From Ulvibacter litoralis (GTDB taxonomy: Bacteria; Bacteroidota; Bacteroidia; Flavobacteriales; Flavobacteriaceae): a stretch of DNA of 64,000 bases. The translations under genes and the position numbers were made by a program. Location of the stretch: positions 84,540-148,539 of the forward strand of contig NZ_FNBA01000006.1 of NCBI RefSeq assembly GCF_900102055.1, read 5' to 3'. Shown one piece after another: positions 55,144 through 64,000 of this stretch. Each line of letters begins with the position of its first letter. Position 1 is the stretch's first letter. The notes under the pieces are model-generated. The model saw only the letters and a program-made list of their open reading frames with translations. It searched no databases and was not told where the DNA came from.

Positions 55144-55848
55144 ATGAAATATAAAATTACATTTTTCGTTTTTAGTTTTTTTACAATTTATCTTAGTACA
55201 GCTCAAGTTGGTATTGGAACAACAGATCCGCAGAAGGATCTTCACGTTGCAGGAACAGAGAGTACCATTCGAATTGATGGTTTGAATAGTGTAAACAATA
55301 GTGAGAATTTTGGTGGAACATCAAAGTATAATGTACTAGTAGATAACAATGGTGATCTTACGCTGGGAAAATTATCTGGAGAGATTTCATCGGCATCTAG
55401 TATGTCATCACCTGTTGTGGTTCAGACTACAGCGAATTCAGGTTTGAATGCAGGGGAATTATACAAAAAGAATTTTACATTAACGGAAAGAGCTTTAGTA
55501 ATTATAACTTTTTATATCTCTATGGATTTTAAGAGTTATGATGGCGCTAGTAATATTGATGATGGTAGAGCCAAAGTTGCGCATAACTATTTCTATTTGG
55601 GTGATGGAAATACAGCTAATACTAGTAAAGCATACGGTATGACAAGTTCTGTTTATTCAAATTGGAATTGTGATACAGCAACTGGATTTATTTATAATTC
55701 ACGTTCAACAACACTCTCATTAGAACCTGGGACCTATAGTGTTCATCTAAATGGAGCTGTTTATGGAGGTGATTTAACTCCAGATGCAGCATTTCGTGTA
55801 ACTTTTGGTGATACAGATAGGTTAGATATTCAAGCAATATACCTATAG
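55144..55848 (+). CDS. Secreted protein with VGIGTTDP motif
   Basis: 234 residues from the ATG at 55144, which starts a signal peptide (YKITFFVFSFFTIYLSTAQ). The mature start QVGIGTTDPQKDLHVAG is the same motif type as KIGIGTETPDQLLTVKG in the protein at 14192. The body is beta-rich and includes KSYDGASNIDDGRAKVAHNY. It follows the previous gene by 52 bases and ends 10 bases from the convergent prfC. Probably a cotranscribed surface protein of unknown function. Confidence 0.68.
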   Translation: MKYKITFFVFSFFTIYLSTAQVGIGTTDPQKDLHVAGTESTIRIDGLNSVNNSENFGGTSKYNVLVDNNGDLTLGKLSGEISSASSMSSPVVVQTTANSGLNAGELYKKNFTLTERALVIITFYISMDFKSYDGASNIDDGRAKVAHNYFYLGDGNTANTSKAYGMTSSVYSNWNCDTATGFIYNSRSTTLSLEPGTYSVHLNGAVYGGDLTPDAAFRVTFGDTDRLDIQAIYL

Positions 55849-55858
55849 GTTAGTTCAA

Positions 55859-57472
55859 TTATTTTGTGGTTTTTGAAAAAGAATTTTCGAACTCACTTAC
55901 AAAATGAAACTTCACGTTTGGGTATTTAGATTGTGTCATTTGTAGTGTAAATGAAGAGTCGGCAAAGAATACTAGTTGTCCTCTTTTGTCCTTGGCTAAA
56001 AATTTTGCTTTCACACGTTTAAAATCAGCGAATTCATCACTTTTTGGGTCTTTAGCTTCCACCCAACAAGCTTTAAAAACATTTAAATTTTCATACCTAC
56101 ACGTAGCTCCATATTCGTGTTCTAATCGGTATTGAATTACTTCAAACTGCAACGCTCCTACGGTTCCTATTGCTTTACGGCCATTTAATTCAAGTACAAA
56201 TAGTTGTGCTACACCCTCGTCCATTAACTGGTCTATTCCCTTTTCAAGTTGTTTGCTTTTTAAAGGGTCAGCATTGTTAATGTATTTGAAATGTTCGGGA
56301 GAGAAACTTGGAATCCCTTTGTATTGCATTACTTCACCTTCAGTTAAGGTGTCTCCGATTTTAAAGTTCCCGGTGTCATGTAAACCTACAATATCACCTG
56401 GGAACGAGATGTCTACGATTTGTTTCTTTTCAGCAAAAAAAGCATTTGGACTCGAGAATTTTAGTTTCTTGTTGTGTCGTACATGAAGGTAGGGTTTGTT
56501 TCTTTCAAAAGTTCCAGAAACAATTTTTATAAATGCCAAACGGTCTCTATGTTTAGGGTCCATATTCGCATGAATTTTAAAAACAAAACCAGAAAACTCC
56601 TTTTCGTCTGGCTTTACTAGTCTGGTATCACTTTCTTTAGGGCGTGGCGTAGGTGCTATTTTAACAAAGCAATCTAAAAGCTCTCTAACGCCAAAGTTAT
56701 TTAAGGCAGATCCAAAAAATACAGGTTGTAATTTTCCATTTAAGTATTCCTCTCTGGAAAAATCGGGATATACTTCATAAACTAACTCTAATTCTTCTCG
56801 TAGGGTTTCTGCGGCTTTTTCTCCAATTAACTTTTCTAGTTCTGGACTGCTAATGTCCTTAATATTAATTGTTTCTTCTATGTTTTTTCGGCTATCACCA
56901 CTAAATAAGTTTACATTTTTTTCCCAGATATTATAGATTCCTTTAAAATCATATCCCATACCAATAGGAAAACTTAGGGGAGTAACACGAAGGTTTAATT
57001 TTTGTTCGATTTCGTCTAACAGTTCAAATGCGTCTTTACCTTCTCGATCTAATTTATTGATAAAAACAATCATCGGGATGTTTCGCATGCGACAAACTTC
57101 AACAAGTTTTTCAGTCTGTTCTTCAACTCCTTTTGCAACGTCAATTACTACAATCACACTATCTACAGCGGTTAAGGTTCTAAAGGTGTCTTCAGCAAAA
57201 TCCTTGTGACCAGGTGTGTCAAGGATGTTTATTTTTATGTCTTTATATTCAAAAGCTAATACAGAAGTAGCGACAGAAATTCCACGTTGTCTTTCAATTT
57301 CCATGAAATCACTAGTAGCTCCTTTTTTTATTTTGTTGTTTTTTACAGCGCCAGCTTCTTGAATTGCTCCACCAAAAAGCAATAATTTTTCAGTTAATGT
57401 TGTTTTTCCGGCATCAGGATGAGATATAATTCCAAAAGTTCTCCTGCGTTCAATTTCTCTTTTTATTAACAT
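55859..57472 (-). CDS. prfC: Peptide chain release factor 3
   Basis: 537 residues, full RF3 length. GIISHPDAGKTTLTEKLLLFGGAIQ (two blocks) with the G1 loop, RQRGISVATSVL switch I, LDTPGHKDFAEDT (G3), FINKLDREG (G4) and the domain 2/3 stretch FVFKIHANMDPKHRDRLAF. GTPase that removes RF1/RF2 from the ribosome after termination. A housekeeping gene placed between surface-protein genes on the opposite strand, with its own promoter. Confidence 0.95.
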   Translation of the reverse strand: MLIKREIERRRTFGIISHPDAGKTTLTEKLLLFGGAIQEAGAVKNNKIKKGATSDFMEIERQRGISVATSVLAFEYKDIKINILDTPGHKDFAEDTFRTLTAVDSVIVVIDVAKGVEEQTEKLVEVCRMRNIPMIVFINKLDREGKDAFELLDEIEQKLNLRVTPLSFPIGMGYDFKGIYNIWEKNVNLFSGDSRKNIEETINIKDISSPELEKLIGEKAAETLREELELVYEVYPDFSREEYLNGKLQPVFFGSALNNFGVRELLDCFVKIAPTPRPKESDTRLVKPDEKEFSGFVFKIHANMDPKHRDRLAFIKIVSGTFERNKPYLHVRHNKKLKFSSPNAFFAEKKQIVDISFPGDIVGLHDTGNFKIGDTLTEGEVMQYKGIPSFSPEHFKYINNADPLKSKQLEKGIDQLMDEGVAQLFVLELNGRKAIGTVGALQFEVIQYRLEHEYGATCRYENLNVFKACWVEAKDPKSDEFADFKRVKAKFLAKDKRGQLVFFADSSFTLQMTQSKYPNVKFHFVSEFENSFSKTTK

Positions 57473-57494
57473 AATATTGGTGTAAAATTATACG

Positions 57495-57502
57495 CAAAGA
57501 TA
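57495..57502 (-). promoter_or_regulatory. -7 box of the prfC promoter
   Basis: Minus strand TATCTTTG, perfect. 22 bases before the ATG. No TTG at -33. Confidence 0.55.
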
Positions 57503-57731
57503 CACTTTGTCTTACTTTTTTTTAGGGTTTAGGTACAGAAACCAAAAACAATTAATTCTCACAAAATAAAACCTTATTAAAGCTTTGTTTGTAAGGATGT
57601 ACGTAGAAACACGTACGTACGATTCCTACAAATAAAATGATTAAAATCGAAGTAATTGTGTATTTGAACGAGTTTTGATGCATTTGAACTAATAGTTATT
57701 TGTTTGTAAAATTTTAAGAGTTTTTCCTACG

Positions 57732-57739
57732 TATATTTG
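57732..57739 (+). promoter_or_regulatory. -7 box for the adhesin locus
   Basis: TATATTTG, preceded directly by TTTTTCCTACG (57721-57731). 68 bases before the ATG at 57808. No -33 TTG at 19 bases. Confidence 0.48.
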
Positions 57740-57807
57740 GTCTCCAAAGTGATAGAGTTCGAATTTTAACTTTTTGACTTTCTATAAATTAATAAAAAAT
57801 TTAATAT

Positions 57808-58320
57808 ATGTGTGTTCAATTTAAATACGTCATTACCGTTTTTAGAAAACAATTTTTAACATTGTTTTTCCTAGTTATGGGTTTAGGTGTTTTTTCTGGT
57901 TATTCGCAAAGTTGTAATGTAGAACTTTCTGTTGAGAAAAATAGAAATACAAAATCTGCTGATGAAAGTGGTGCGGAGTTTTGGATGGTTCTAAAGAATA
58001 CTTCTTCAAGTTCTGCTTCGTATGATTTGTCTGCGTTGAGCTTAGAGGAATCTTGTGCAACAAAAAATAAAATGACATCTGCAGCTAACGTAAAGTTAGA
58101 CGTTAATATTTTAAGTCAGGAGTCTAATTCACTAGCGGGAAAAGGGATTTCTTTAAAAGCTGGGCAGACTTATAAATTTAAAGTTTTTGTTACTGTACCT
58201 AAGGGGACTAAATACGGAACTTGGAGCTGTATAGAAGTTAAAGCTAAGTCGAGCGCATGTAAACAAGATATAAATGGTACAATGCTTAGAGTTTTTGTTC
58301 CAGATCCTTCAGAAGGATAA
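57808..58320 (+). CDS. Small secreted protein, probable adhesin partner
   Basis: 170 residues with a signal peptide ending near VFSGYSQ. The mature part (SCNVELSVEKNRNTKSADESGAEFWM, in parts) is about 130 residues of beta sandwich type with four Cys (SC, EESC, WSC, SAC), possibly two disulfides. KAGQTYKFKVFVTVPKGTKYGTW resembles fibronectin/MSP-like strands. It lies 54 bases before the giant adhesin, with no terminator between, so the two are probably cotranscribed. Function unknown; an adhesin accessory or chaperone is a guess. Confidence 0.68.
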   Translation: MCVQFKYVITVFRKQFLTLFFLVMGLGVFSGYSQSCNVELSVEKNRNTKSADESGAEFWMVLKNTSSSSASYDLSALSLEESCATKNKMTSAANVKLDVNILSQESNSLAGKGISLKAGQTYKFKVFVTVPKGTKYGTWSCIEVKAKSSACKQDINGTMLRVFVPDPSEG

Positions 58321-58374
58321 AAAAGGCTAGTATGGTATTAAAATTAAATAGGTTTCAACCTAAAAAATTATCTT

Positions 58375-61300
58375 ATGAAAAGATTTTTACAATTCAATAG
58401 TGTTTTAAGTAATAAAGTGTGTAAATCGATATTTATACTCTTTGCTTTGTTTTCGGCAGGTTCATTATTTAGTCAAGAGATTACAATAAATAGAACTGTT
58501 GTTGAAAACAATACTGAGTGTAAGCAATTTGATGTTTCAATGGAAATCATTGGAGATCCAAGTTTTGCTCCTCAGGAGGTCGTGTTAATTATTGATAGAT
58601 CTGGTAGTATGGACGATGGTCCGTCTCCTGATCCAATTGATTTTGCAAAAGATGCGGCCATAGAGTTTGTTAATAATTTATTAGCCCCAGCAAATAATCC
58701 AACTGGATTAAATAAGGTGTCTATTGTTAGTTATGCAGATTCGGCAAGTATAGATATAGGTCTTACAGGAGTTTCTGGAAAACAAGATATTATAGATGCT
58801 ATTGAGGATATTGTAACCAATGGTAATACAAATATTCAAGATGGATTAATAAAAGCTGATCAAGTATTGATTAATGAAGCTTCTTTTAATTGTGTGACTT
58901 CTCGTAGTATTATATTATTGACAGATGGTGTTGCGAATAGAGATAATAATGGAAGTCAGTGTCAGAACACTGGTTCTAATACGATTTGTCAGATAAGAGC
59001 TATTCAAGCGGGTGTTAATGCTCAAACGACTACTGTTTCTGGACAAGTTTATAATCAAAATATATATAGTATAGGGTTGTTTAGTGCAATTTCTGGTACT
59101 CAACAAACGGTTGCAACTTCAACTATAGATCAAATTCAAAATGCAGGTTTATATGTGACTGAGAATGAAGCGGATTTATCAGGTATTTATTCTGATATAT
59201 TAGGTCAGTTTGCTACAGCGGCATTACAATTGCCAGGAGAGCCTTTAGTTATGAATACGTTGCCGTCTGGTTTTGAGTATGTTGCTGGTTCTCTTTCTGC
59301 GAGTAAAGGGACTCCGTCTTTTTCAGGTGAAGTACTTTCGTGGTATGTAGATGAGATTAAACATGAAACTGTTACATTAAATTATAGTATTAGAGCTGTA
59401 GATTTATCTGTTTGTGGAAATCAGCCTACTGGAACAGGAATGGCTGTTATGCGATATGAAGATTCTAGTTGTGGAACTAGAGAGGAAAATTTTGTGAATC
59501 CTGGGATTGTTGTTCCGTGTCCTGTTGTGACAGCTTCTGTTGTGAATGCTGATTGTTTTGGTTCTAGTACTGGATCAATAGACTTGTCAGTAACGGGTGG
59601 CTATACCTATACGTATTCATGGAGTAATGGTGCTACGTCGCAAGATTTAATGAATGTACCTGCGGGAACTTATACCGTAACAATTAATGATTCACGCGGT
59701 TGTGATCCTATTGTTGAAAGTTATACAGTGGGTCAATCAAGTCAGATTACTGCTACTATAACTGCTGTTGATGGAACTCAAGCAGGACAATGTGTAGACG
59801 GTACGGCTACGGCTAATCCTTCTGGAGGAAATTCTCCTTATACATACCAATGGAGTGCTAGTGCTGGAAATCAGACTACACAAACGGCTACGAATCTTCC
59901 TGCTGGTGAGCATACTGTTGTAATTAGAGATGCTAATTTATGTGAGATAACAAAAACTGTTATTGTTGATTGTGATGTTGAAGGTTGGTATTTTGAGTGT
60001 GGGGATGATGTGAAGGTTGATGAGTATGGTTATAATGCCAATTGTAATGAAAATACGGTTGTGCCAATTCCTAATCCTGGAAATGTTTACGAGTATGTTG
60101 TAGAAATAATTTTTAAGAATAATAATCCTGGTGAAGTAATTCAATTTACTGATTCGTCAGGAGTTTCTCATAGTTTAGTAAGGTCAATACCGGCTGGAGC
60201 TAGCCCTAATAAATGGGTGTATAGAGGGTTGTTTGCTGGGTCTACGTCATCAGTAACCTATGATGTTTCATCAGCAAGAAAATGTAATCTTCAATCTGTA
60301 GTAGTTTATGCGTTTAGAAATGTTCCTTTGGCTTCTGCAACTGCGGGTGTTTTTACAAGTCAGAGTGGTTATAATGATGTAGTTACAATAGATATTACTA
60401 TTCCTGCTTTTACAGGTCCTAGGGATGTTGTTTTAGAAGTGCCAATTTCAGAATTAACCCCTGATGGAAGGTACTTGAAATTGATGGGTTCAGCAGGTGG
60501 AGTTTCTAATGAGTTATTTATTTATGGTCCTGATGCTTCATTGCCAGGAGGAACATGTTGTTTGGCTATACCAAACTTAACTTTGGAAAATGTACCTGGA
60601 GCAGCTACAACGGTTACAATAACAGTTGATACTAGGTCTGGGCAAAATGGACAGACTGTTAATGGTCAATCTTGGGTGATTGCTGGAGGTGTAAATATAG
60701 ATGCTCTTTGTTATGAAGATTTAGAAATTTCGCTTGATACTAAAGTGGATGTTTTGTGTTATGAAGATAATACAGGTTCTATTACAGTGAATGCAACTGG
60801 AGGTTTAGCGCCTTTAATGTATGCATTGAATGGTGGGACTCCTCAGTCAAGTCCAGTTTTTGAAAATTTAACAGCTGGAACTTATACAGTGTCTGTTACA
60901 GATGCTTTAGCAAATACAGAAACTTTAAGTGTTACTATAACTGAGCCAGAGGCTATAAGTATTATTTTGACAAAAGTTAATGCGACTCAAACGCAAGGGT
61001 GTTTGAATGGAGAGGCAACTGCATCTCCTTCTGGAGGAACTCCTCCATATACTTATCAATGGAGTGCATCAGCTGGAGGTCAAACAACTCAAACTGCTAC
61101 TAATTTACCAGCAGGAACGCATACTGTTATTGTAACTGATGCAAATGACTGTGAATTAGAGCAAGGTGTTGTAATTGATTGTATCGAAAATTGTGATGCA
61201 GTTATTACTGTTGATAGTACAACAAATGTTCTTTGTGCTAATGAAACAACAGGAAGTGCTACGGTTAGTGCTAGTTCAATTGCAAATCCAGCTGCCACAT

Positions 61301-64000
61301 TTACCTTTACTTGGAGTACTGGAGATGTTGTGCCTGGTGTAACTACTTCGACATTAAATAATTTAGGAGCTGGTGTTTATACGGTTAGTGTAACTATAGA
61401 TGGTACAGTATGTTTGCCTGTTGAACAAAGTGTTACTATAACAGAGCCAGCGAGTGCATTAAATGTTACGGCAACATCAACTGATGAAAGTGGTCCAGCT
61501 ACTGGCGACGGTACTGCTACGGCAAATGCTTCTGGGGGAACACCTCCTTATTCATATTCGTGGAGTCCAGGTGGCGAAACTCTACAAACGATTACTGGTC
61601 TAAGTGCAGGAGTGTATACGGTAACAGTTACCGATGCTAATGGTTGTTTTGCATCAGCATCAACGACAGTGAATCCTGGGACTTGTTTGGATTTAGCAGC
61701 TACTGCTTCAGCTACACCAGTGTCTTGTAATGGAGATAGTGATGGAACAGCTACTGTAGGTGTTACGGGAGGTTCTGGAACACATACTTATTTATGGAGT
61801 CCAGGGAATCAAACAACACAAACTATTACAGGGTTGTCGGCAGGGATTTATACAGTAACTGTTACTGATCAAGTAACACTTTGTACCGTTCAATCTACAA
61901 CGACAGTGAATGAGCCAGGGGTTTTAAGTCCTGGAATTGCAGTTACTAATGTGTCTTGCTTCGGAAATGATACAGGTTCTTTAGATTTAACTGTAACAGG
62001 GGGAACAGCTCCTTATACATTCTTATGGTCACCTAACGGAGAAACGACTGAAGATTTATTTGACTTATCAGCAGGTACTTATTCTGTAACTATAACAGAT
62101 GCAAATGGATGTACTGTTACTGATAGCGCAACTGTTCAACAGCCTGCATCAGGTTTGTCTTTAACATCTACGATAACAGATGTTTTATGTAATGGAGTTG
62201 ATTCAGGTGCAATTGACATTACTGTTCTAGGCGGAACGCCTCCATATTCATATTCATGGAGTAACGGTGAGACCACTGAAGATTTAGTAAATGTTGTTGC
62301 TGGATCTTATACAGTAATTGTGACAGACGCGAATGGTTGTACTCTTACAGAAAGTAATCTCGTAATAGAGGAGCCAACAAATGAAATTAATATAGTTCTA
62401 ACAAAAGAAAATGCTACAACGGCACAAGGTTGTACGGATGGAGAAGCAACTGCTACAGTAAATGGCGGAACAGCTCCTTATGAATATTTATGGAGTGTAA
62501 GTGCGGGAGGTCAAACTACTGCTACTGCAACCAATCTTCCTTCAGGAACGCATACTGTAACTGTTACAGATGCTAACGGATGTACCTTGGAGCAAGGAGT
62601 TGTTATTGATTGTTCAAATACTTGTGATGCTATAGTAGTTGTAGATGGTGTTACAGATGTATTATGTACAGGAGATGAGACAGGAAGTGCTACGGTTAGC
62701 GCAAGTTCTATTGCAAACCCAACAGCTACTTTTACATTTACTTGGAATACAGTGCCAGCTCAAATTGATGCCAATGTAACTACTAGTACTTTAAGTGCTG
62801 TTTCTGCAGGAGTTTATACAGTGAGTGTTACCATTGATGGAACGATATGTTCTCCAGTAGAACAGAGTGTAACAATTACTGAACCTACGAACGCATTAAA
62901 TGTTACTGCTACTGCTACAGATGAAAGCGGTCCTACAACGGGAGATGGTACAGCTACGGCAATTCCAACAGGAGGAACACCTCCTTATACGTATTCTTGG
63001 GCTCCAAATGGAGAAACAACACAAACGATTACTGGCTTAAGTGCTGGAGTTTATACGGTAACGGTTACAGATGCAAATGGCTGTATTGATACTGCTACAG
63101 CGACTGTTAATCCAGGAACTTGTCTTGATTTAACTGCTTTTGCAGCATCTACACCGGTAACATGTAATGGGGATAGTGATGGTACGGCAACTGCTACAGT
63201 AACAGGTGGTTCAGGGTCGTTTACATATTTATGGACAAACGGTGAGACAACTGCAGCAATAATAGGTCTTTCAGGAGGTTCATATACAGTTACAGTTACA
63301 GATACAGTTACTTTGTGTACTACGGAAGCTACTACAACTGTGAATGAGCCTAATGTTTTAAATTCAGGTATTGCGGTTACAAATGTAGGTTGCTTCGGAA
63401 ACACAACAGGATCTCTTGATCTTACTGTTGCAGGAGGAACAGCTCCTTATACATTCTTATGGTCGCCTAATGGTGAAACAACGGAAGATTTATTTGATTT
63501 AGCAGCAGGTGTGTATTCGGTTACAATTACTGATGCAAGAGGTTGTATTACAACTGATTCAGCTACAATAGAGCAACCTGCCGCTGGTTTAGAATTGTCA
63601 ATAGTTTCTCAAACTGATATTGTGTGTTCAGGGACAGGTTCAGTAACTGTTGAAGCAGTTGGTGGAACAACACCTTATTTATATAATGTTGATGGAGGTG
63701 CTTACCAAGCATCAGGAGTATTTGATAACTTAACTGTAGGGGTTCACTCAGTAACTGTTTTAGATGCTAATGGTTGTACGCTTAGTATTGATGTTACAAT
63801 TCTTACAAATTGTATTCTAGCTGTTGATGATATCAATGATACGTTTGTAGACATGCCAGTTGATGGTGATGTAAGTACAAATGATGAGAATGCGGATGGT
63901 CCAGCAGGAACAGAAGTATTCACATTAGTAAATGGTCCAAGTGAGGGTACGTTAGTATTCAATCCAGATGGAACGTATACATACACACCAGGAGCAGGTT
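58375..64000 (+). CDS. Giant VWA plus SprB-repeat surface adhesin (partial, runs off window)
   Basis: Open from the ATG at 58375 to the window end, at least 1875 codons. Signal peptide ([17 protein letters not shown]); VWA domain with a complete MIDAS: D74-x-S76-x-S78 in [12 protein letters not shown] and D184 in ILLTDG. Then two SprB-type repeats, a non-repeat insert of about 250 residues (532-782), thirteen more SprB repeats (GGTxPYTYxWSNGETTxxIxxLxAGxYTVTVTD pattern, written with gaps), and an Ig/cadherin-like module from about residue 1812 ([13 protein letters not shown] ...). SprB adhesins move on the cell surface for gliding and are exported by the type IX system. The sorting domain should lie beyond the window. 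Confidence 0.9.
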   Translation, partial: MKRFLQFNSVLSNKVCKSIFILFALFSAGSLFSQEITINRTVVENNTECKQFDVSMEIIGDPSFAPQEVVLIIDRSGSMDDGPSPDPIDFAKDAAIEFVNNLLAPANNPTGLNKVSIVSYADSASIDIGLTGVSGKQDIIDAIEDIVTNGNTNIQDGLIKADQVLINEASFNCVTSRSIILLTDGVANRDNNGSQCQNTGSNTICQIRAIQAGVNAQTTTVSGQVYNQNIYSIGLFSAISGTQQTVATSTIDQIQNAGLYVTENEADLSGIYSDILGQFATAALQLPGEPLVMNTLPSGFEYVAGSLSASKGTPSFSGEVLSWYVDEIKHETVTLNYSIRAVDLSVCGNQPTGTGMAVMRYEDSSCGTREENFVNPGIVVPCPVVTASVVNADCFGSSTGSIDLSVTGGYTYTYSWSNGATSQDLMNVPAGTYTVTINDSRGCDPIVESYTVGQSSQITATITAVDGTQAGQCVDGTATANPSGGNSPYTYQWSASAGNQTTQTATNLPAGEHTVVIRDANLCEITKTVIVDCDVEGWYFECGDDVKVDEYGYNANCNENTVVPIPNPGNVYEYVVEIIFKNNNPGEVIQFTDSSGVSHSLVRSIPAGASPNKWVYRGLFAGSTSSVTYDVSSARKCNLQSVVVYAFRNVPLASATAGVFTSQSGYNDVVTIDITIPAFTGPRDVVLEVPISELTPDGRYLKLMGSAGGVSNELFIYGPDASLPGGTCCLAIPNLTLENVPGAATTVTITVDTRSGQNGQTVNGQSWVIAGGVNIDALCYEDLEISLDTKVDVLCYEDNTGSITVNATGGLAPLMYALNGGTPQSSPVFENLTAGTYTVSVTDALANTETLSVTITEPEAISIILTKVNATQTQGCLNGEATASPSGGTPPYTYQWSASAGGQTTQTATNLPAGTHTVIVTDANDCELEQGVVIDCIENCDAVITVDSTTNVLCANETTGSATVSASSIANPAATFTFTWSTGDVVPGVTTSTLNNLGAGVYTVSVTIDGTVCLPVEQSVTITEPASALNVTATSTDESGPATGDGTATANASGGTPPYSYSWSPGGETLQTITGLSAGVYTVTVTDANGCFASASTTVNPGTCLDLAATASATPVSCNGDSDGTATVGVTGGSGTHTYLWSPGNQTTQTITGLSAGIYTVTVTDQVTLCTVQSTTTVNEPGVLSPGIAVTNVSCFGNDTGSLDLTVTGGTAPYTFLWSPNGETTEDLFDLSAGTYSVTITDANGCTVTDSATVQQPASGLSLTSTITDVLCNGVDSGAIDITVLGGTPPYSYSWSNGETTEDLVNVVAGSYTVIVTDANGCTLTESNLVIEEPTNEINIVLTKENATTAQGCTDGEATATVNGGTAPYEYLWSVSAGGQTTATATNLPSGTHTVTVTDANGCTLEQGVVIDCSNTCDAIVVVDGVTDVLCTGDETGSATVSASSIANPTATFTFTWNTVPAQIDANVTTSTLSAVSAGVYTVSVTIDGTICSPVEQSVTITEPTNALNVTATATDESGPTTGDGTATAIPTGGTPPYTYSWAPNGETTQTITGLSAGVYTVTVTDANGCIDTATATVNPGTCLDLTAFAASTPVTCNGDSDGTATATVTGGSGSFTYLWTNGETTAAIIGLSGGSYTVTVTDTVTLCTTEATTTVNEPNVLNSGIAVTNVGCFGNTTGSLDLTVAGGTAPYTFLWSPNGETTEDLFDLAAGVYSVTITDARGCITTDSATIEQPAAGLELSIVSQTDIVCSGTGSVTVEAVGGTTPYLYNVDGGAYQASGVFDNLTVGVHSVTVLDANGCTLSIDVTILTNCILAVDDINDTFVDMPVDGDVSTNDENADGPAGTEVFTLVNGPSEGTLVFNPDGTYTYTPGAG
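60955..62151 (+). repeat. Higher-order repeat, copy 1 (SprB units 4-8)
   Basis: 1197 bases encoding five distinct SprB units in order. Each matches its counterpart in copy 2, 1431-1434 bases downstream, better than it matches its neighbours. Confidence 0.75.
62386..63585 (+). repeat. Higher-order repeat, copy 2 (SprB units 10-14)
   Basis: 1200 bases, same order of five units as copy 1. Unit 9 lies between the copies. Many synonymous differences show the duplication is not very recent. Confidence 0.75.

Larger units (their letters stand above)
57473..57807. other. Intergenic region between prfC and the adhesin locus
   Basis: 335 AT-rich bases. Contains the prfC -7 box, a patch ACACGTACGTACGATTCC (57610-57627), two ATTTGAAC copies 20 bases apart (57662 and 57682), and TTTTTCCTAC overlapping the plus-strand -7 box. 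No gene seen. Confidence 0.5.
59524..63810 (+). repeat. SprB repeat array (15 units) within the adhesin
   Basis: Units of about 75-95 residues, each with a Cys-Asn/Gly-D start (e.g. [13 protein letters not shown]), a GG-x-PY-x-Y-x-W centre and an [14 protein letters not shown] end. Two units precede the insert at about 59971-60720; thirteen follow it from about 60718. Confidence 0.85.

Noticed and set aside
59524..63810. Repeat array as a CRISPR or satellite
   Set aside because: Repeats are in frame, encode SprB modules, and vary in length and sequence; no short identical repeats with spacers.

Overview
The window looks like chromosome from a member of the Flavobacteriaceae (Bacteroidota). 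The evidence is the AT-rich base use, TAnnTTTG-type -7 promoter boxes, the near absence of Shine-Dalgarno sequences (rpsU is the striking exception), SprB-repeat adhesin modules, DUF2851/DUF202/DUF3467 proteins, and the gene order rpsU-xerC-hpf-tRNAs-tuf-tRNA(Trp)-secE-nusG-rplKAJL-rpoBC. I see no IS element, prophage or CRISPR array.

Layout. 1-274: the end of typA/bipA and its terminator. 0.48-11.6 kb: a cell-surface polysaccharide region with a small membrane protein, a kinase-like/methyltransferase fusion, a membrane sulfatase-like hydrolase, a FemAB/GNAT-like transferase, a sugar aminotransferase, a Wzx-like flippase, a sugar ketoisomerase and four glycosyltransferases. 11.7-37.7 kb: mixed envelope and housekeeping genes. 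These include a subtilase, ftsE, a TPR/outer-membrane-barrel pair, an amidohydrolase lipoprotein, a zinc metalloprotease lipoprotein, a DUF1343 (NamZ-like) muramidase, a LolC/E-type permease, a cystathionine beta-synthase, a K+ channel, an alanine/glycine:cation symporter, an HhH protein and an acyl-CoA dehydrogenase. 37.8-53.4 kb: the translation/transcription core with five tRNA genes (Thr-TGT, Tyr-GTA, Gly-TCC, Thr-GGT, Trp-CCA). 53.9-64 kb: secreted surface proteins interrupted by prfC on the minus strand. This part ends in a giant VWA + SprB-repeat adhesin that starts at 58375, stays open for more than 5.6 kb and runs off the window.

How it fits together. The left arm would make and export a surface glycan containing a 3-amino- or 3-acylamino-3,6-dideoxyhexose, judged from the ketoisomerase plus aminotransferase; the dTDP-glucose synthesis genes are not in the window. 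The right arm supplies protein adhesins of the kind exported by the type IX secretion system and used in gliding or attachment. The core between them makes the translation and transcription apparatus.

Most interesting signals: (1) a near-complete anti-Shine-Dalgarno complement in front of rpsU, which fits bS21 autoregulation in Bacteroidota; (2) a 22-nt hairpin cassette that appears to be inserted into two unrelated intergenic repeat elements; (3) a five-unit higher-order duplication of about 1.2 kb inside the adhesin; (4) a kinase-like catalytic loop fused to a methyltransferase; (5) a 27-bp perfect-stem terminator and several overlapping divergent promoters.
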